Shown: one piece after another, positions 1-12,085 of the stretch | Layout of the letters: every line of letters begins with the position of its first letter | Numbering within the stretch: the stretch's first letter is position 1 | Origin: Diploscapter coronatus | Lineage: Eukaryota > Nematoda > Chromadorea > Rhabditida > Rhabditidae | Direction: 5' to 3' | NCBI GenBank assembly: GCA_964036155.1 | Contig: OZ038422.1 | Span: 45,593,201 to 45,657,200 of the forward strand | DNA: 64,000 nucleotides | The notes under the pieces: generated by a model | Database searches by the model: none | Told to the model about the DNA's origin: nothing | What the model saw: only the letters and a program-made list of their open reading frames with translations | Translations under genes and position numbers: made by a program

Positions 1-375
1 TTCGAAGCTGAAATTTTTAGGAATTTAATGAAATAAACTGAAGCGGATCTTGTATCAGATTTAGGAATAGGATATTCGAAAAGTGAAATTTTTGTGGGCA
101 GGCCAGAAAAGTTAATTTGAATCGGCTGCTATCAGACTCAGCTCAATATTATCTCCCCGGGTATTCGCGAATACTTGACGAGTTTTGGAGGATTAACACG
201 CGGGTAACTTTGGTTCCCATTATTTCACGAACAATTTCGAGTATTCGTGGATAAATTTTTCGAAAGTAGGAAAAAAACATTTACCCGGAGTAAACCTTCC
301 GATATCTGAGGGTATGTTTTGAGCTGAGGATACATGCTGTTCAGTCATTAACTATATTCAGAAAGAAAAACTTAC

Positions 376-700
376 ACATCTGTTCGTTGAGTCAACACAA
401 AGAAGAGAGTGATTCCCTCAGCGATCAAATTGACTACCATCGGAATCGATACGGTAATCAGGAATATTTGCGTAGTCTCGACTCCGACGAATATGCTCGA
501 AATATAGAAAATCGACAGAATGAGTAGTTTTATCAGCCAGTAGAACCACGCACCTGATGCTAAAGTGGATCCTCTATTGTTTTGAGAGAGTTTGACTTGC
601 AATTAATATTCGGAACGACTGAATCATAGAAATTCTGCCAAATGGATCGACAGACGACGTCGGCCTCCTTGGCCGATTGATAACACACAACGTTGCCCAT
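376..700 (-). CDS. Partial multi-pass membrane protein, paralogue of the gene at 950-2984
   Basis: First two exons of a gene that runs off the left edge. Exon 1 (700-601) starts at the ATG at 700. Exon 2 (559-376) is 184 nt, exactly the length of exon 2 in the neighbouring gene, has the same entry and exit phases, and encodes a similar hydrophobic segment (IKLLILSIFYISSIFVG, then ITVSIPMVVNLIAEG, against LTSVAIPITVGAVGDA in the neighbour). Splicing in frame requires a GC-AG intron (donor gcaagt at 600-595, 41 nt). The two genes are a head-to-tail tandem pair. Function is not recognised. The ORF that appears to start at 602 uses TTG, so I do not treat it as a start. Confidence 0.7.
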
Positions 701-949
701 TTTATCTTATTGATTTTAGTTCACATTTTAGACTAGATTATTCTGAATTTAAAAATTTTAATAAATAATTTCATTTCCAAATAAATATTCGAGGGATATC
801 AAGCCCCGCTTAAAATTGAAACACGATGTTAACAGCGGTTTATGAAATTGACGATTGTTGCCAAGTAACTCTACAACTTTAGAAATGATGCGAGATTTTC
901 CAAATAAATAATTGCAAGATGTTATCATTCAAGACCAAAATGAGATGCT

Positions 950-2984
950 TTACGCCATAGCGTGGAGTCCATATGGTAGAGTTGCATGCGGATGGTAATA
1001 ATGCTGATATCCGACTGGTAGTGGAGCCATGGCGGAGTGGGTGATTGGAAGTGGGACAGAAGGCACAGCAGGATAACCATACCCATTGACCATGTACTTG
1101 ATTGCACCGTTGGGGATCGGAGGGAGGCGATGTGATCCCAGAGATGGAACCTCGGATATGACTTCTGCAGAAGTTGCTACAACATTTGGTGGAAGCTCGA
1201 CGACAGGTGCGACCTGAAGCATCTCTATTTGAAAATTTTAACGACTTGTCGGTCACTTGATTATTAGAATAGTAGGAATAGCGAAGATTTGCGCAACAGC
1301 AGAAGATGGTCGATCTGAAAACTGATGATTTTGTTCATGGGTATTTGAAATTTTAGTTTTGATGAATTCGCGCATTCGGAAGAAAAGTTTTTCATGGCAT
1401 TGATTCAGAATTCCGAAACCGTAAACTCTTGAGCTCTCTTGAGTTTATTGAAGATTCGATTCGTTAAGATCCTTTACCTGTAGGCTGGCAGGATCAAGAA
1501 GCATCCGATGAAGATCAGTGGTGGAGTGACTAGCGCAAAGACCATCGCCATGTATGGATCCGTGATGTCTCCGACTGAAGTAATTAAATTGAAACTTGAA
1601 ATAACTTATTTCTGCTAACTGTAATCCGGCAGCACGGTCAAAGGGACGAGGACACAATATGGAATCAGCCAGGCGAGACGGCATTGGGAGTGAATCACAA
1701 CTGGATCGGTAGAATTGTGTTCCTTGTTCGAGCAGAAGCAGATCGAGATGAGAACCTGGAATTGAAAAGAAAAAATGGATAAAAATTTATGCTTGGAGAT
1801 TTTCAGAAAATCGAATCTCAAGGTGGAATTATTGGTCATATAGAAATATCGGATCATCATGATATCAAAGTATGCGATTATCGGTCGGCAAAGAATGGGT
1901 CATGCCATGTTTTCCTCAGTGGTACTGTGATTTCATGATTTCTTGCGATTTTCAAATTGTCATTTCAAATGATCTTCATCATTCATGGTTTTCCTACTTA
2001 CAAGCGGAGCCAGAATTCCATGTGCACCAGCCGAAAACAGGACGACTATCATGCAAATCTGAAACATTCAACTCTACTTTATTCTTACAGACAAAAATAC
2101 CTGGTGAAGCGGTTCTTCTATGTAATAAGCTTCTGACGTTCCAAGAAACACTGGGCCAATAATACCGAACAGCATGAATCCGGACATCACACCGAGAGTC
2201 AAGTAGAAGCAGATACTAAATCATTGGCGAATTTTACGATTCACTTTGATTAGACTTACAATGCAACGGCACACGGGACTTGTTTCTTCCTCGAAGCAGT
2301 GGTTATTGTGAACAGGATGAAGAAAATGCTTCCTGTCGCAAAGGTGTAGGTGCCTATCGCATCGGCGAACGCCGAGATATTTTGCAGGCCGTATCTGGAT
2401 CTAGAAAAAGCGATTAAAAATCCTGTATCTGGTTAGTCCAAGGGTACCGCTTCATTGAAGATTTACTTTTATTCAATGTTAGTGTCACAGTGTCACGATA
2501 ATTGGCTAGAGTTTCACTTCTAGATTTCGATGACTTACAGCGTTCCCAAACCCAGCATTGGCACAATGATTTCAGCAGCATCGCCTACAGCGCCGACGGT
2601 TATTGGGATTGCAACAGATGTCAGGAAGGTTCGAGTGAAGTCGGAACCAGTGCAGCAAGTCGACAACCAGAACAGTCCCATCAGAATCAATTTTGCCGCA
2701 GGTATTATCCAGGTTGATGTTACTGAAGGAGCAAATTTTGAAACAACATAATCTAGAAATCAAGATATTCAGCATTTCGAACTTAGTCGATTCAAAATCA
2801 GAGTCACGTTTTAGAAGTTCACATATCAATAATTTCAAGAATTCGAAATAATTATAAATAAGTTACGGTAGTAATGATTCCCATCGACTTTGAGAAAGTT
2901 GTAGATGTTCTCCCAAGTGACTTGATCTATTGGTGTGCAGATGTAGGCGTCATAATCGTCATAGGTGCAAATTTGTCCGCTCAT
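950..2984 (-). CDS. Nematode multi-pass (about 7 TM) membrane protein, unassigned family
   Basis: Nine exons: 2984-2867, 2722-2539, 2400-2260, 2215-2101, 2058-2002, 1755-1620, 1574-1478, 1314-1257 and 1222-950. All phases close; the last intron is only 34 nt. The N-terminus (MSGQICTYDDYDAYICTP) is short and Cys-containing with no clear signal peptide. Hydrophobic segments follow, for example WIIPAAKLILMGLFWLS, GSIFFILFTITT, LTLGVMSGFMLFGIIG, ICMIVVLFSAGAHGILA, LIPYCVLVPLTVLP and FALVTPPLIFIGCFLI. A CCCANL motif comes after the last helix, and the tail of about 90 residues is rich in Pro, Tyr and His. The topology resembles a GPCR or transporter-like protein but I recognise no family signature. 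The tandem paralogue at its left points to a local gene family. Confidence 0.75.
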
Positions 2985-5900
2985 TTTTGGTCTGAAATAG
3001 TTGCCTAAATTAAAGGAGAATTTGACTTACCGTAGTTTAGTCTAACGTCGAGGTATTCTTACACTAATCACTTTTGCTGAATTTTTAACTATTTTATACT
3101 CCGATCTTTACTCGATATTCTTTAAGAAATTAGGCAGATATTCTTTCGTTTCATGTAAAGAAATACTGCCTAGACGTTTTCGATTCTGCATTTCATGTTT
3201 TATTCTATGCGAGATAATTTTCATTGAGATTTCGAACAATGTTTATGCTGAAAACTGGTCGATGAATAGGCGATAATTGCGTCTGATCAAAGACAAAACT
3301 CTAGCTTACGAATTCATTTGCAGAAAAAATCTTAAAAATCATGACAAATGAAAATTAAAAGAAAAGTAGTTTATCTTTAAAGTTAGAAAATGAAAAATTT
3401 ATTTGTGTCATGGAATGTATATCTATCAATAACTTTACTGTACTATTACTAATGAATTTTTATTATGGCGTGAGATCAACAGTAATATTGAATCTTTATT
3501 TGATCACATTGAAATTTTGATTGAAACGAGAATTATTGGTCAAAACAGTGCTGTAAACCGACTACAAGGACACTGCTGTTGTCGACAGACGAAGGCTCGG
3601 CAGCAGAAGCAAGTCTAAATTTCAAGATTTTAAATATTTCAAAGAATCGTTACTTTCTCATTTCTTCATTGAACATATTGAGCATAAAGATTTTAGAGAA
3701 GAACATACTGACATCCACAAAAAAATGATATTAGGGACTTAATTTAGTGACTATTTTAAATCTCAAGCATGCGTGAGCAAGATTTACCTGTCCCCGTCCC
3801 CGATAAGTTTCATATTTTCGAGGGTTTTCCGTCTTGCCCCCAAAAAGTACCCATCCCTCTAAATTTTGACTTTTTCGGAAAAAAAATTTGATTCTGTCTA
3901 GATGTGACAGAAATGCAAACATTTTGAACTCATCCTACTTTTGCAGTTCTCGTTCAAACATCGAAAATTACGGACCTGTTCCCGTCCCAGAATAAAAAAA
4001 AGTCGAATCGCCCCGTTGTCTCTATCCCAATTTAAAAAAAAAAAAAAAAAAATGACCCGTCCCCGTACCAGAAACAGTAAATTTTGCTCATGCCTGAACT
4101 CAAGTTTTCAAAATTGTCAATTTAAAAAAAAAAAATCTGGTCATTTTATTAGATTCTTTAGTTATTGCTGCGAATTGAACGAATCTCACATTTTCAAATG
4201 TGCTCAACAGAAATGCCATTCTTACCTCTTTTTTGGGTAGAGACTCCTCATAATCTTCCATTTCCGAAATAACGAAGCCATAAATGGAGCAAGCTAAACG
4301 AATCTGACATTTCAATTGATATTTCCGTGCTTCCATATTTGCATGATCTATTCATTTTTTGTCGCTATTTTCCCCTAGTTAGCTCAAAAGTAATTGCACT
4401 GGCAATTTGGAATCTCGGAACTCCGTGAGGTGCAACAACTAATTGGCTGTTTTTATTCCATACGAAATTCGTCGTCAGATAGGCGAAAATCCAAATAAAT
4501 GACGTGCTGGAGCAATTCGTGAGAGAACTTTTCAATGGAAAGAAAATCAGATATTTTTCGGATTTTCCATATATTGAGCATAACAAATACTTTGTGCAAC
4601 AGAGTGTTATAGAAATTGCCTGACTACTAAATTTTATACCCTAAAATAAAATACCTACCTAGTAAAGCTAGCATTAGAACAATAGTTGCCTTCAATGAAA
4701 ACGTCATTTTGTATAGAAAAATATGTTTTGTTAGGATAATAAAATGAAACGAATAGATTAAATTTTTAGAGGTGGTACCCAATCTGAAAATGAAAATACA
4801 TTTTTATTATCATGTTACAAGATTATGGAATAACAAAAAATAAAACAATATGAACTTGAAAATCGCTACTAAAACCAATTTAGACCTAACAATAATCAGA
4901 CAATATTCAAGAACATTTTATAAGAGACGTATACAGTATATCGCTTTTCATCCAAATCTAGCCCCGGCTTTCAATTTTCTAGCTTCTCATTCGTTCTTCC
5001 ATTTTCAAACGTTCTCTCGCTCTTTCTTTCCTCGACGCGTCTAACTTTAGATGTCGTACAAAGTAAGACGACTGTAGCGCAGTAATAGTATGCTGGGTTT
5101 AGAAAACTCATTTGGCAATGAGCACGGCTCTCTCCTTTGCAACAATTTTTGACATAATTTCTCTCAAGAGGCTAGAGAGAGTTGGGATCGAGAGACGGAT
5201 GAGAAACGAGAAAATGAAAGTCAGGACCAGGTTTGGATGAAAAACAGTAAATAGTAGGCGTCTATAAGTCCGTATGATTATCATCATTCATGAAAAGTCA
5301 TTTTCGATCTAATTTTGTTCAAGATGATTCTGAACTTAGTCCATCAAAATTCCCGATTATTATTTTGCATGTTCAGAAACTTATTACTTTTTCTCAAATA
5401 TATAGGTCCAAAAATCTATGAAACAATTCTCCGTATAAGATCTGCGCGAAATCATAAGTCAAGCGAACAATCATAATGAAGCAAAAATGGCAAAATTGAA
5501 TAAGTTGAAGTAAAAGAGCGCGGATGTTTCAGCTTCAATTCGAAATGAAATTCTTCCGGAAAAAGGATTCCAAATATTTTCATAGTTCAAGTTGAAGAAG
5601 CAAATCTTGGAAAAGTAAAAATGAAACTATGACAAATATTTCCATAGATCCTTTGAGCTGTTTGGATTTGTGAAAAGCGGTCTGAGCATATGGAGCTGGT
5701 TGAATTGAATGAGTGTGGATTGAAATGAAAATAATAAGTTGGAGCTGTGCAAAATGAGTAGGAGGTAAGTGGTTTGGATAGATGAGAAGAAAGTGGAAAA
5801 AGAAGAAGAAGAATGGCCAGAGGACGTTTTTCTGGACGCTGACGGGGGAAATCTCATCAGAGTTTCGCATACTTTCACATTCGAAAAATAACGAAATGAT

Positions 5901-6014
5901 GTAAAATGTCAAAATCTCATGTGCAAAATGGTAGTATTTGACTTTTAATAGCAACTCGAAAGAAGATATATTCCAGCATATAGGCATTGAAAAAGAAATA
6001 GTATGAAAATTGTA
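2985..6014. other. Intergenic, no convincing gene
   Basis: About 3 kb of AT-rich DNA. The longest open frame (5987-5580, minus) is low-complexity, Phe-rich and lacks splice or homology support. A purine-rich strand and poly-A/T runs are common. The only structured part I see is the G+C-richer repeat at 3760-4105. Confidence 0.5.
3760..4105. repeat. Putative MITE-like repeat with imperfect terminal inverted repeats
   Basis: The left side contains gcatgcgtgagcaagattta and the right side the inverse of ggcatgagcaaaattta, roughly 320 bp apart. Between them the word gtccccgt recurs (tccccgtccccg near 3795, cccgtccccgta near 4055, cccgtcccag near 3985), with A-tracts. Target duplications are not clear. 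Recognition is by internal symmetry only. Confidence 0.4.
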
Positions 6015-7317
6015 CAGGGTGCGGACAAATTATGGAGGCACCGATAAATTGGGATTTAACCCGAAATATTGAAGTAATCGAGTTCAAATTTTAAAAATAA
6101 TTTATTGATAACATAACGATAAAAAAACAACTAAGAGTTTTCGAAATGGCCGCCTTTAGCGTTGATACAGGCCTTGAGTCGCTTGGGGAAGGCATCGATG
6201 ACGGCACGCAAGTAGTCGGCGGGCATTTCGTTCCATGCTTTGATGAGGGAAGCCTTCAAGGAATCGAGACTTTTGTGGGGAGTAGAGCAGGCCTTGGTCT
6301 CGAGGTATGACCAAATGGAATAATCCAATGGGTTCAAATCAGGGCTGTTGGAGGGCCATTCGGAAGTGGAGATGAAATCTGGGAAGTGAGTTTTGCAGAA
6401 GGATTGGGTAGATTTTGACTTGTGGGAAGGAGCCGAATCCTGCTGAAAGCAGAAGGGACGGGATTTGAGATGGGCTTTGGTCCACGGAATAAGGGCTTTC
6501 TTTAAAATAAGATTTTGGTAGGTTTCGGTGTTGATCTTGGCGTTCTGGGGGACGAACACGAGGGGGGGTTTTCCATCATAGGCGGCAGCCGCCCAAACCA
6601 TGACTGACTGAGGATGAGCACGTCTTCCGGCCAATCTGCCATTAGAATTAGCAGAGGAGATGTTTGGGGACAGGATGCGATCATTTTGACGATTCGTGAA
6701 AGGCTCGATTGTGAATATTTTCTCATCCGAGAAAATTATCGCTTTGTAGCGTGCCGAAGAAAACCTCTCGCGAAGCTGTCGACATCTTTCAAGTCTGTTT
6801 GACATCATTTTGTCCGTAAGTTCGTGGACTTTTTGGATTCTGTAAGAGTTGAGCCCCAAGTCCTTCCTGATGATGGTTCTGACCGATTTTTCATCGATTT
6901 CCAATTTTTTGGCCATTTTTCGCATGGATCTTCGGGGATTTCGTCGAATCATCTCGCGAAGCTTGTCTTGTTCTGTTCCGTCCTTGCACTCCGTTTTCTG
7001 CCTCTTCCCGGACGGTCAGCAGCAGATCCAATCTCTTTGAACCGTTTTACAGTCTTCTGGACCATCGTTCGACTGATTTTCATCAGTTTGACGATGTCTT
7101 TCGTTTGATTCCCAGCCTGATACAATATGATGATAATAGATCGCTTTGAACTCGGCGCTACCATTCTGAATAGAAAACCTACCAATGGTAAATAATATAT
7201 GGAAATGATCACGAAATGCATGGTAATGACGAAAAAATAAAAATAGCATGTAAACTCTGCGCGCTTCGCGAAAAATAGACGTTTTAGCAAGTGCCTCCAT
7301 AATTTGTCCGCACCCTG
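6015..7317 (-). mobile_element. maT-type Tc1/mariner transposon (DD37D), near complete
   Basis: The 1303-bp element is bounded by TA dinucleotides (6013-6014 and 7318-7319) and by inverted repeats of at least 26 bp beginning CAGGGTGCGGACAAATTATG. The transposase lies on the minus strand. Perfect TIRs and a single coding lesion suggest a recent insertion. Confidence 0.93.
6131..7164 (-). pseudogene. maT transposase with one frameshift
   Basis: The cut-and-paste transposase begins at the ATG at 7164 (MVAPSSKRSI), with a paired helix-turn-helix DNA-binding part (YQAGNQTKDIVKLMKISRTM) and a GRGRKRS AT-hook-like stretch. The frame shifts by one base near 6950. It continues in the next frame from IRRNPRRSMRKMAKKL through the catalytic core: FSDEKIF (first D), FCFQQDSAPSHK (second D), and WPSNSPDLNPLDY (third D). 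With 37 residues between the second and third D this is DD37D, the maT signature, not DD34E (Tc1) or DD34D (mariner). It ends at 6131 close to the TIR. The product would be inactive unless frameshifting rescues it. Confidence 0.9.
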
Positions 7318-9011
7318 TAGAGAGAAAATTTCCTAACCGATCCTATCTTAGAATTGATATATTTTGGAATATCATTTCCGAATATGGCCCTTGCAACTTT
7401 AGTTTTGCAAAAATAGTTAGATGAAAATAAATATTGGTATCAAAATGGTTGGTCTATAATAATATTGTGGCATTTCCTGCCAAATCGTGGCATTTCACTT
7501 CCACACCTACGTTAAAGCTGCGATATTTACAAAGGAAATGAGAGATTTTTGTCGGGCTATAAAGAGTAGAATGTTTATTTTAAATATGAAAAACTAAGAA
7601 ATAAACAAGATTTTTATTGAAGACTTTTTTTTTCTAAAAATGCATTTTTACGAAAGTTAAAAGAATGATTTAGTACACAAGTCATTCAGCATTGTGGAAC
7701 ATTCTGAGGGCATATCAAATTAGTTTTCCCTCGAAATTGAAGTTAGTCGAGTTTGAAACCTCGACACTTTCCCCAAATCTAAATTGAGCTGCGCGTTTCC
7801 GTCATTTCTAAAATTGGCCCTGCATCTGCAAGCATTTCGAGCAATTTGAGTACTGCAATAAAGAGATTCACGTAGATACAAATAACGAAACGAATATTGA
7901 ATCTCAGAGATTATGAAAGTTCATAAAAAAGCTATATTTTGTTAACTTTCAGTAAAATTTAGACTTATTTGAATCAAATCCGAATTTCCGATTTGCAAAA
8001 TGGAAGACAAATCTTAATTTCCACCCCCAAAAGGGTATGCAAACTAAAATGCAAAGTCAGAATCTACATCATTTGAAATCTGCCCACCCAATTTTGGCAG
8101 GACATTCGAGAGATCAAATGACGAAATTTATGCAAATCGAAAGAGCGAATAAAATGCAAGAGGTGCAGAGAAAACGAACCAACTCGTCACGAATTTTGCG
8201 CACTTCCTTATTTAAACTTTAATGAAATATTGTAGGATTTTCTCCAGGAATATTAAAAAAATAGCTTTAGGGAAATGTAACATATGCTACGTGAATGAAC
8301 ATTTGAGATCGTAGATCTAGTTTCTTATACAAATGAAGCCTTTAAAAGCCGATTGAAGACTATAAAAAGTCTCGAAGAGTTTGTCACTTTATCAGGAACG
8401 TATTTAAAGGATATTTCCGTCATTTCACGATGAAAGGTTCACTTTTTCGTGAGTGAATTTCTAAAAATCTAGGCAAAGGTCGGTTGGATAAACCACGCGT
8501 GAAATTGAGTAGCATACTGAAAAACGAATGAGTATTTCTTGACGCAAGTTCTAGATTTATACATCCACAATATGTTGCACACACTCATCAGAATTTATAG
8601 TTTAAGTATCGTATTACCCGATGTTTTTATTTGTAGAGTGGATGTCTAAACCAGAAATCCAGAATAAGCACTTTTACATCATTGTGATCAAAGATTACTT
8701 TATTAAAAAACTGATCGATTGAGCTTCAGAACGTGAAAAGTTGCCGTGTCCACAACTCACCTTCGCACGTGTCAATCATTATTCAAAGAAGCATTATTTT
8801 CATTGAAAAACTGTCTCGATCATTATTTCGAATATGTGTTTGGGTTTTATTTGAAACTTTCCCAATATATAATTATAAAATTTATCTAGATAAAAATTCA
8901 ACAAATCGTAAATTTTCTAGAAAATTGAGCAGAAAAATAACCCGGGATAAGAATTTCGGCAATGAGATCACAAATTGAAAAAAGAGGATAAAAATAACTG
9001 TGATGATCGCA
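7318..9011. other. Intergenic, nothing recognisable
   Basis: AT-rich DNA between the maT element and the ARM-repeat gene. Open frames of 60-80 codons at 8037-8222 and 8733-8978 (plus) have no hydrophobic or motif pattern and no flanking splice structure. Confidence 0.5.
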
Positions 9012-12000
9012 TTAGAGCTCATCTTTTTGCCCCGAATCTGTGTCTTCGTTTAGTTTCTCGACGTTAACGTGCATCGTCAGAATTTCCATAGCCTTCTGAT
9101 GCAAAATAGTATTCCTTAAATGTATCAGTAATAGCTTATAATTTAAAGAAAAAATACATTTTATTTGTTACGCAAAATATTTCTAGAATTTTACTATACA
9201 GTGATTGATAAAGGTTTGGAAGAGCGAGGTTTCCAATTCATTTTTGATCAGCCCCTTTATCATGATTCAATCTGGGTAAAGCTTTACAAAACTGCAGTGA
9301 GTGCACTAACAATAAGTTAGCAATCGAGCCAAGTTTTAGCGTGGTCGTCGAAAACCTTATTCTTTATAAACTGGTCATCTAAAAGGGGTACGCTTTTCCA
9401 AACTTGTTTTCGAATTTATTCAGATTTTACTCTTTGTTACAAACATTAAAATCTTACTCCTTCTCGGCGTGATCTAGACAAATTTGAATAATCGTCACAA
9501 TATCGTCAATCACGGATCTGTCCTCAGTCGAATTCAATTTGTCGATCAGCGTCATGAGAGATTCATACTGAAGAATCGACAACAACAGTTCTCCTTTGTT
9601 GTTCGCCTTGTTCAGAATTCTGAGCAGGATGAATGACGCCGGTAGTTTCTTTTCGCCAAAGATTGTAATCTAAAAGCAACGGACACTATTTTATGCTCAT
9701 CTAATTTAAGTTGTTTGTCATAATGATGATTCAATATAACATTGAATTTTTCATTAACCTTTTCTGACAATTTTAGCACTAAATTTTAGTAAATGGTATA
9801 AATAATAAACTAACGAAATCGATGTTATTCACGAGGAAATCGATCAATCCTGCTTCGTAAATGGCTTGAATTTGACTCGGAGAGTTGGAAGCAAGTTTCC
9901 TGATCAAAAGGATCACTATTTCCGTCGTATCTTGACTCATTTCACCAGCTCTCTTCAATTTCTTCAACAGCCCCATGTCGATCAGGATCTAAAGGAAACC
10001 CATTTTACGGGAACCTAGAAAAGTAGTGAGATCCGTTGCATTGTTACATGCGAAATGGTATAGAAAAAGAATTTCTGCATTACCATCAGCTATATTATTT
10101 CGTATGTAACGATGATGGAATGCAACTACTTTTCCAAGTTATCCATTTACTCATTCATGATAACATTAAAATTATGTGAAAGGATAATAAAAATAATGTT
10201 TTTGTTGCAGTAATTCAGCTAATTAAGTAGAAAATTCAAATAAATTCGAATGCTATTTATCTAAGAACTGATAAAGACTATTTAGAAGATCGTTATATAT
10301 TTTTATGCTTGGTTTTCCCGTCTTGAAGAAAAATGTTGAAATTTTTCTTCATTAACTTGCAATAATGTATGAAATCATTTCTGCTTAAAATTTGCAAAGT
10401 TATTGTGGATTTCCGATTACTCGATGAAAATAAATAACGGCTTCTATACGCGCAAAAATAAAGATCTACATATAAAGCATTCTCATTGCTTCACGCGTTC
10501 TTTCTCTCTTCTCTCTACTTTTTTTTTTATAAAGTCCGTAAGGTAATGCACACGCCTTAATGCATATTTGTTTGTTTTTGCGCGTATGAAAAATGCATTT
10601 TTCATTTTCATAAAGTAATCGAAAATTTACAACATGCAATGCCGTGGTTTCCATGTTTTTATAGAAAAGATTTCGCGGTGCAAATTGTAAAACAATGACA
10701 GACGAAATAGGAGATAGTCGTGAACCTATTTCACAAATTTCATACATAACAAGGACCGGATATTAGCGTTTCATAAGGCACTACTTAATTTTACTTCTAA
10801 ACATTGCTTGCCTGAATATGGTAGTCAGTGCCGTCGCTTACGATTTCGTAAATGGGTATCAGAGCAGCCTCGACGACTTCTGGGTTGTCTGATTTGAGCG
10901 TCTCGATGAACGTCTTCAGATATTTCTCCTCAGAAATATCGTCAACAGTCAAATCTCCGTTCTTCAATCCTTCCAGAAGAATGTCGATGCAACCGGGATC
11001 TGTTACCGCTTTGCCTAAAATGAATTACTCTGGTACTGCTAATAGTAGGTTGACAAACCAGTTTATCACATTTCTCTTCTGATTTTTCCTATTTTCCTTT
11101 AATGAACAATGAGACTTAATAAGGTTAGGTGAAGGAAACCTAATTAACAATATGCGAAAGAAAGTAATAAAGTTTAATTCGGTTATGATTTGAATAATTG
11201 CCAAAATAGCCTAAGAAAACAATTTATGTTCAGTTTGATGAAATTATCTTATCATCGATATTTTCGATCTTTGTCTTTAATCAAGCTATTCTTTCTATGT
11301 ACAAATGTGATCTCTGATAGCTGAATATTTTAACCACTGTTGAAAATATAGATTCGAAATATCTTTGCTAGACTACAGTCGTGAGCCAAGAGTTTTCCGG
11401 TATTACGGTCAAAAGTTTCGAACACTTTACGCCGTTCTGTTTTGGGGCAATTGCGCGCTGAAAATGATCACTTTTTGCTTCGCATTTTCCTGATTGCTTT
11501 TCACGCCAATTTTTGAAATTTTTATATCAGAATGAACCTAATCAATAGAAGATCACTCTGGAATGTAAGACTTTCAGTACAAACTCCAAATACGGCCGAA
11601 AAATCGCGAAAATAAGCGACTATCAGTTACACTCGATTTTGCACTGTGTCTATTCTCTCTCCATTTTCTCTATCCTCAATTCGCACATACTAAGCAGAAA
11701 AACTACCGGTCGGCATCTTTCGATGCCGATGAATACTGCAGAAAATGCCGACCGGCAGTTTTTCTGCTGAATAGCGCGTTTTGTACGCATCCTCGAGAAC
11801 TCTTTTGGCCTACGACTGTACATTGGACATACCTGGTATGCAAGCTGTCATTTTTATCTCTCCATCATCAATTACAATTTCCTTGTCCTTAGTATTAAGG
11901 TCCTCTTTGATGTATTCCCAGTTCTAAATTCAAGATAATGCGGAATCAATCATTTTCAATATCATTCTCCCTACTTTTTCAATGAACTCTTTCTCCTCAG

Positions 12001-12085
12001 AAGTGAATTTCGCCGTCGCAGAATCCTTGATTGAACTACAAACTAGAGCAATCGAGAAAATCAGTAGCAACTTCAATCCGACCAT
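9012..12085 (-). CDS. Signal-peptide protein of importin-alpha-like ARM repeats ending in KDEL
   Basis: Six exons: 12085-11975, 11923-11833, 11014-10812, 9988-9815, 9669-9458 and 9114-9012. All phases close, giving 297 residues. Residues 1-25 are a clear signal peptide (MVGLKLLLIFSIALVCSS). The rest is helical. ALIPIYEIVSDGTDYHIQ followed by ILIDMGLLKKL, and ASNSPSQIQAIYEAGLIDFL, follow the importin-alpha ARM pattern (LS-D-G-x-x-x-IQ-x-x-x-D-x-G). The last part, VNVEKLNED, resembles the final importin-alpha repeat. There is no IBB domain, and the Trp/Asn pairs that bind nuclear localisation signals are absent. The C-terminus QKDEL is a canonical ER retrieval signal. Intron 3 is GC-AG (gcaagc at 10811). 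The final acceptor is tttaag; without that splice the reading ends at a TAA at 9454 and lacks KDEL. I infer an ER-lumen resident; its partner is unknown. SIL1-type ARM proteins are a known ER-lumen precedent. Confidence 0.72.
10020..10140. repeat. Small palindromic MITE in an intron of the ARM gene
   Basis: Inverted arms: aaaagtagt...gttgcatt on the left and aatgcaac.actactttt-type sequence on the right, with the central words catgcgaaatggtat and atttcgtatg. A related stretch (gttacagttccatcgttgcat) occurs at about 13100-13130 in opposite orientation, so this is a family. Confidence 0.6.
11376..11818. mobile_element. Non-autonomous TA-flanked MITE with a nested hairpin
   Basis: The TA-flanked 443-bp element has TIRs CAGTCGTGAGCCAAGAG and, at the other end, the inverse of CAGTCGTAGGCCAAAAGAG. 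It has no coding capacity. Inside it, 11693-11768 forms an almost perfect hairpin (agcagaaaaactaccggtcg with the inverse cgaccggcagtttttctgct), possibly a second element inserted in the first. It sits in intron 2 of the ARM gene. The ends fit Tc1/mariner mobilisation. Confidence 0.75.

Noticed and set aside
372..602. Start of the left gene at 602 (apparent MQVKLSQ)
   Set aside because: That start codon is TTG and lies in the intron; the paralogue's exon lengths and phases indicate exons 700-601 and 559-376.
5580..5987. 135-codon minus-strand ORF
   Set aside because: Poly-Phe and low-complexity content with no splice or domain evidence; a chance frame.
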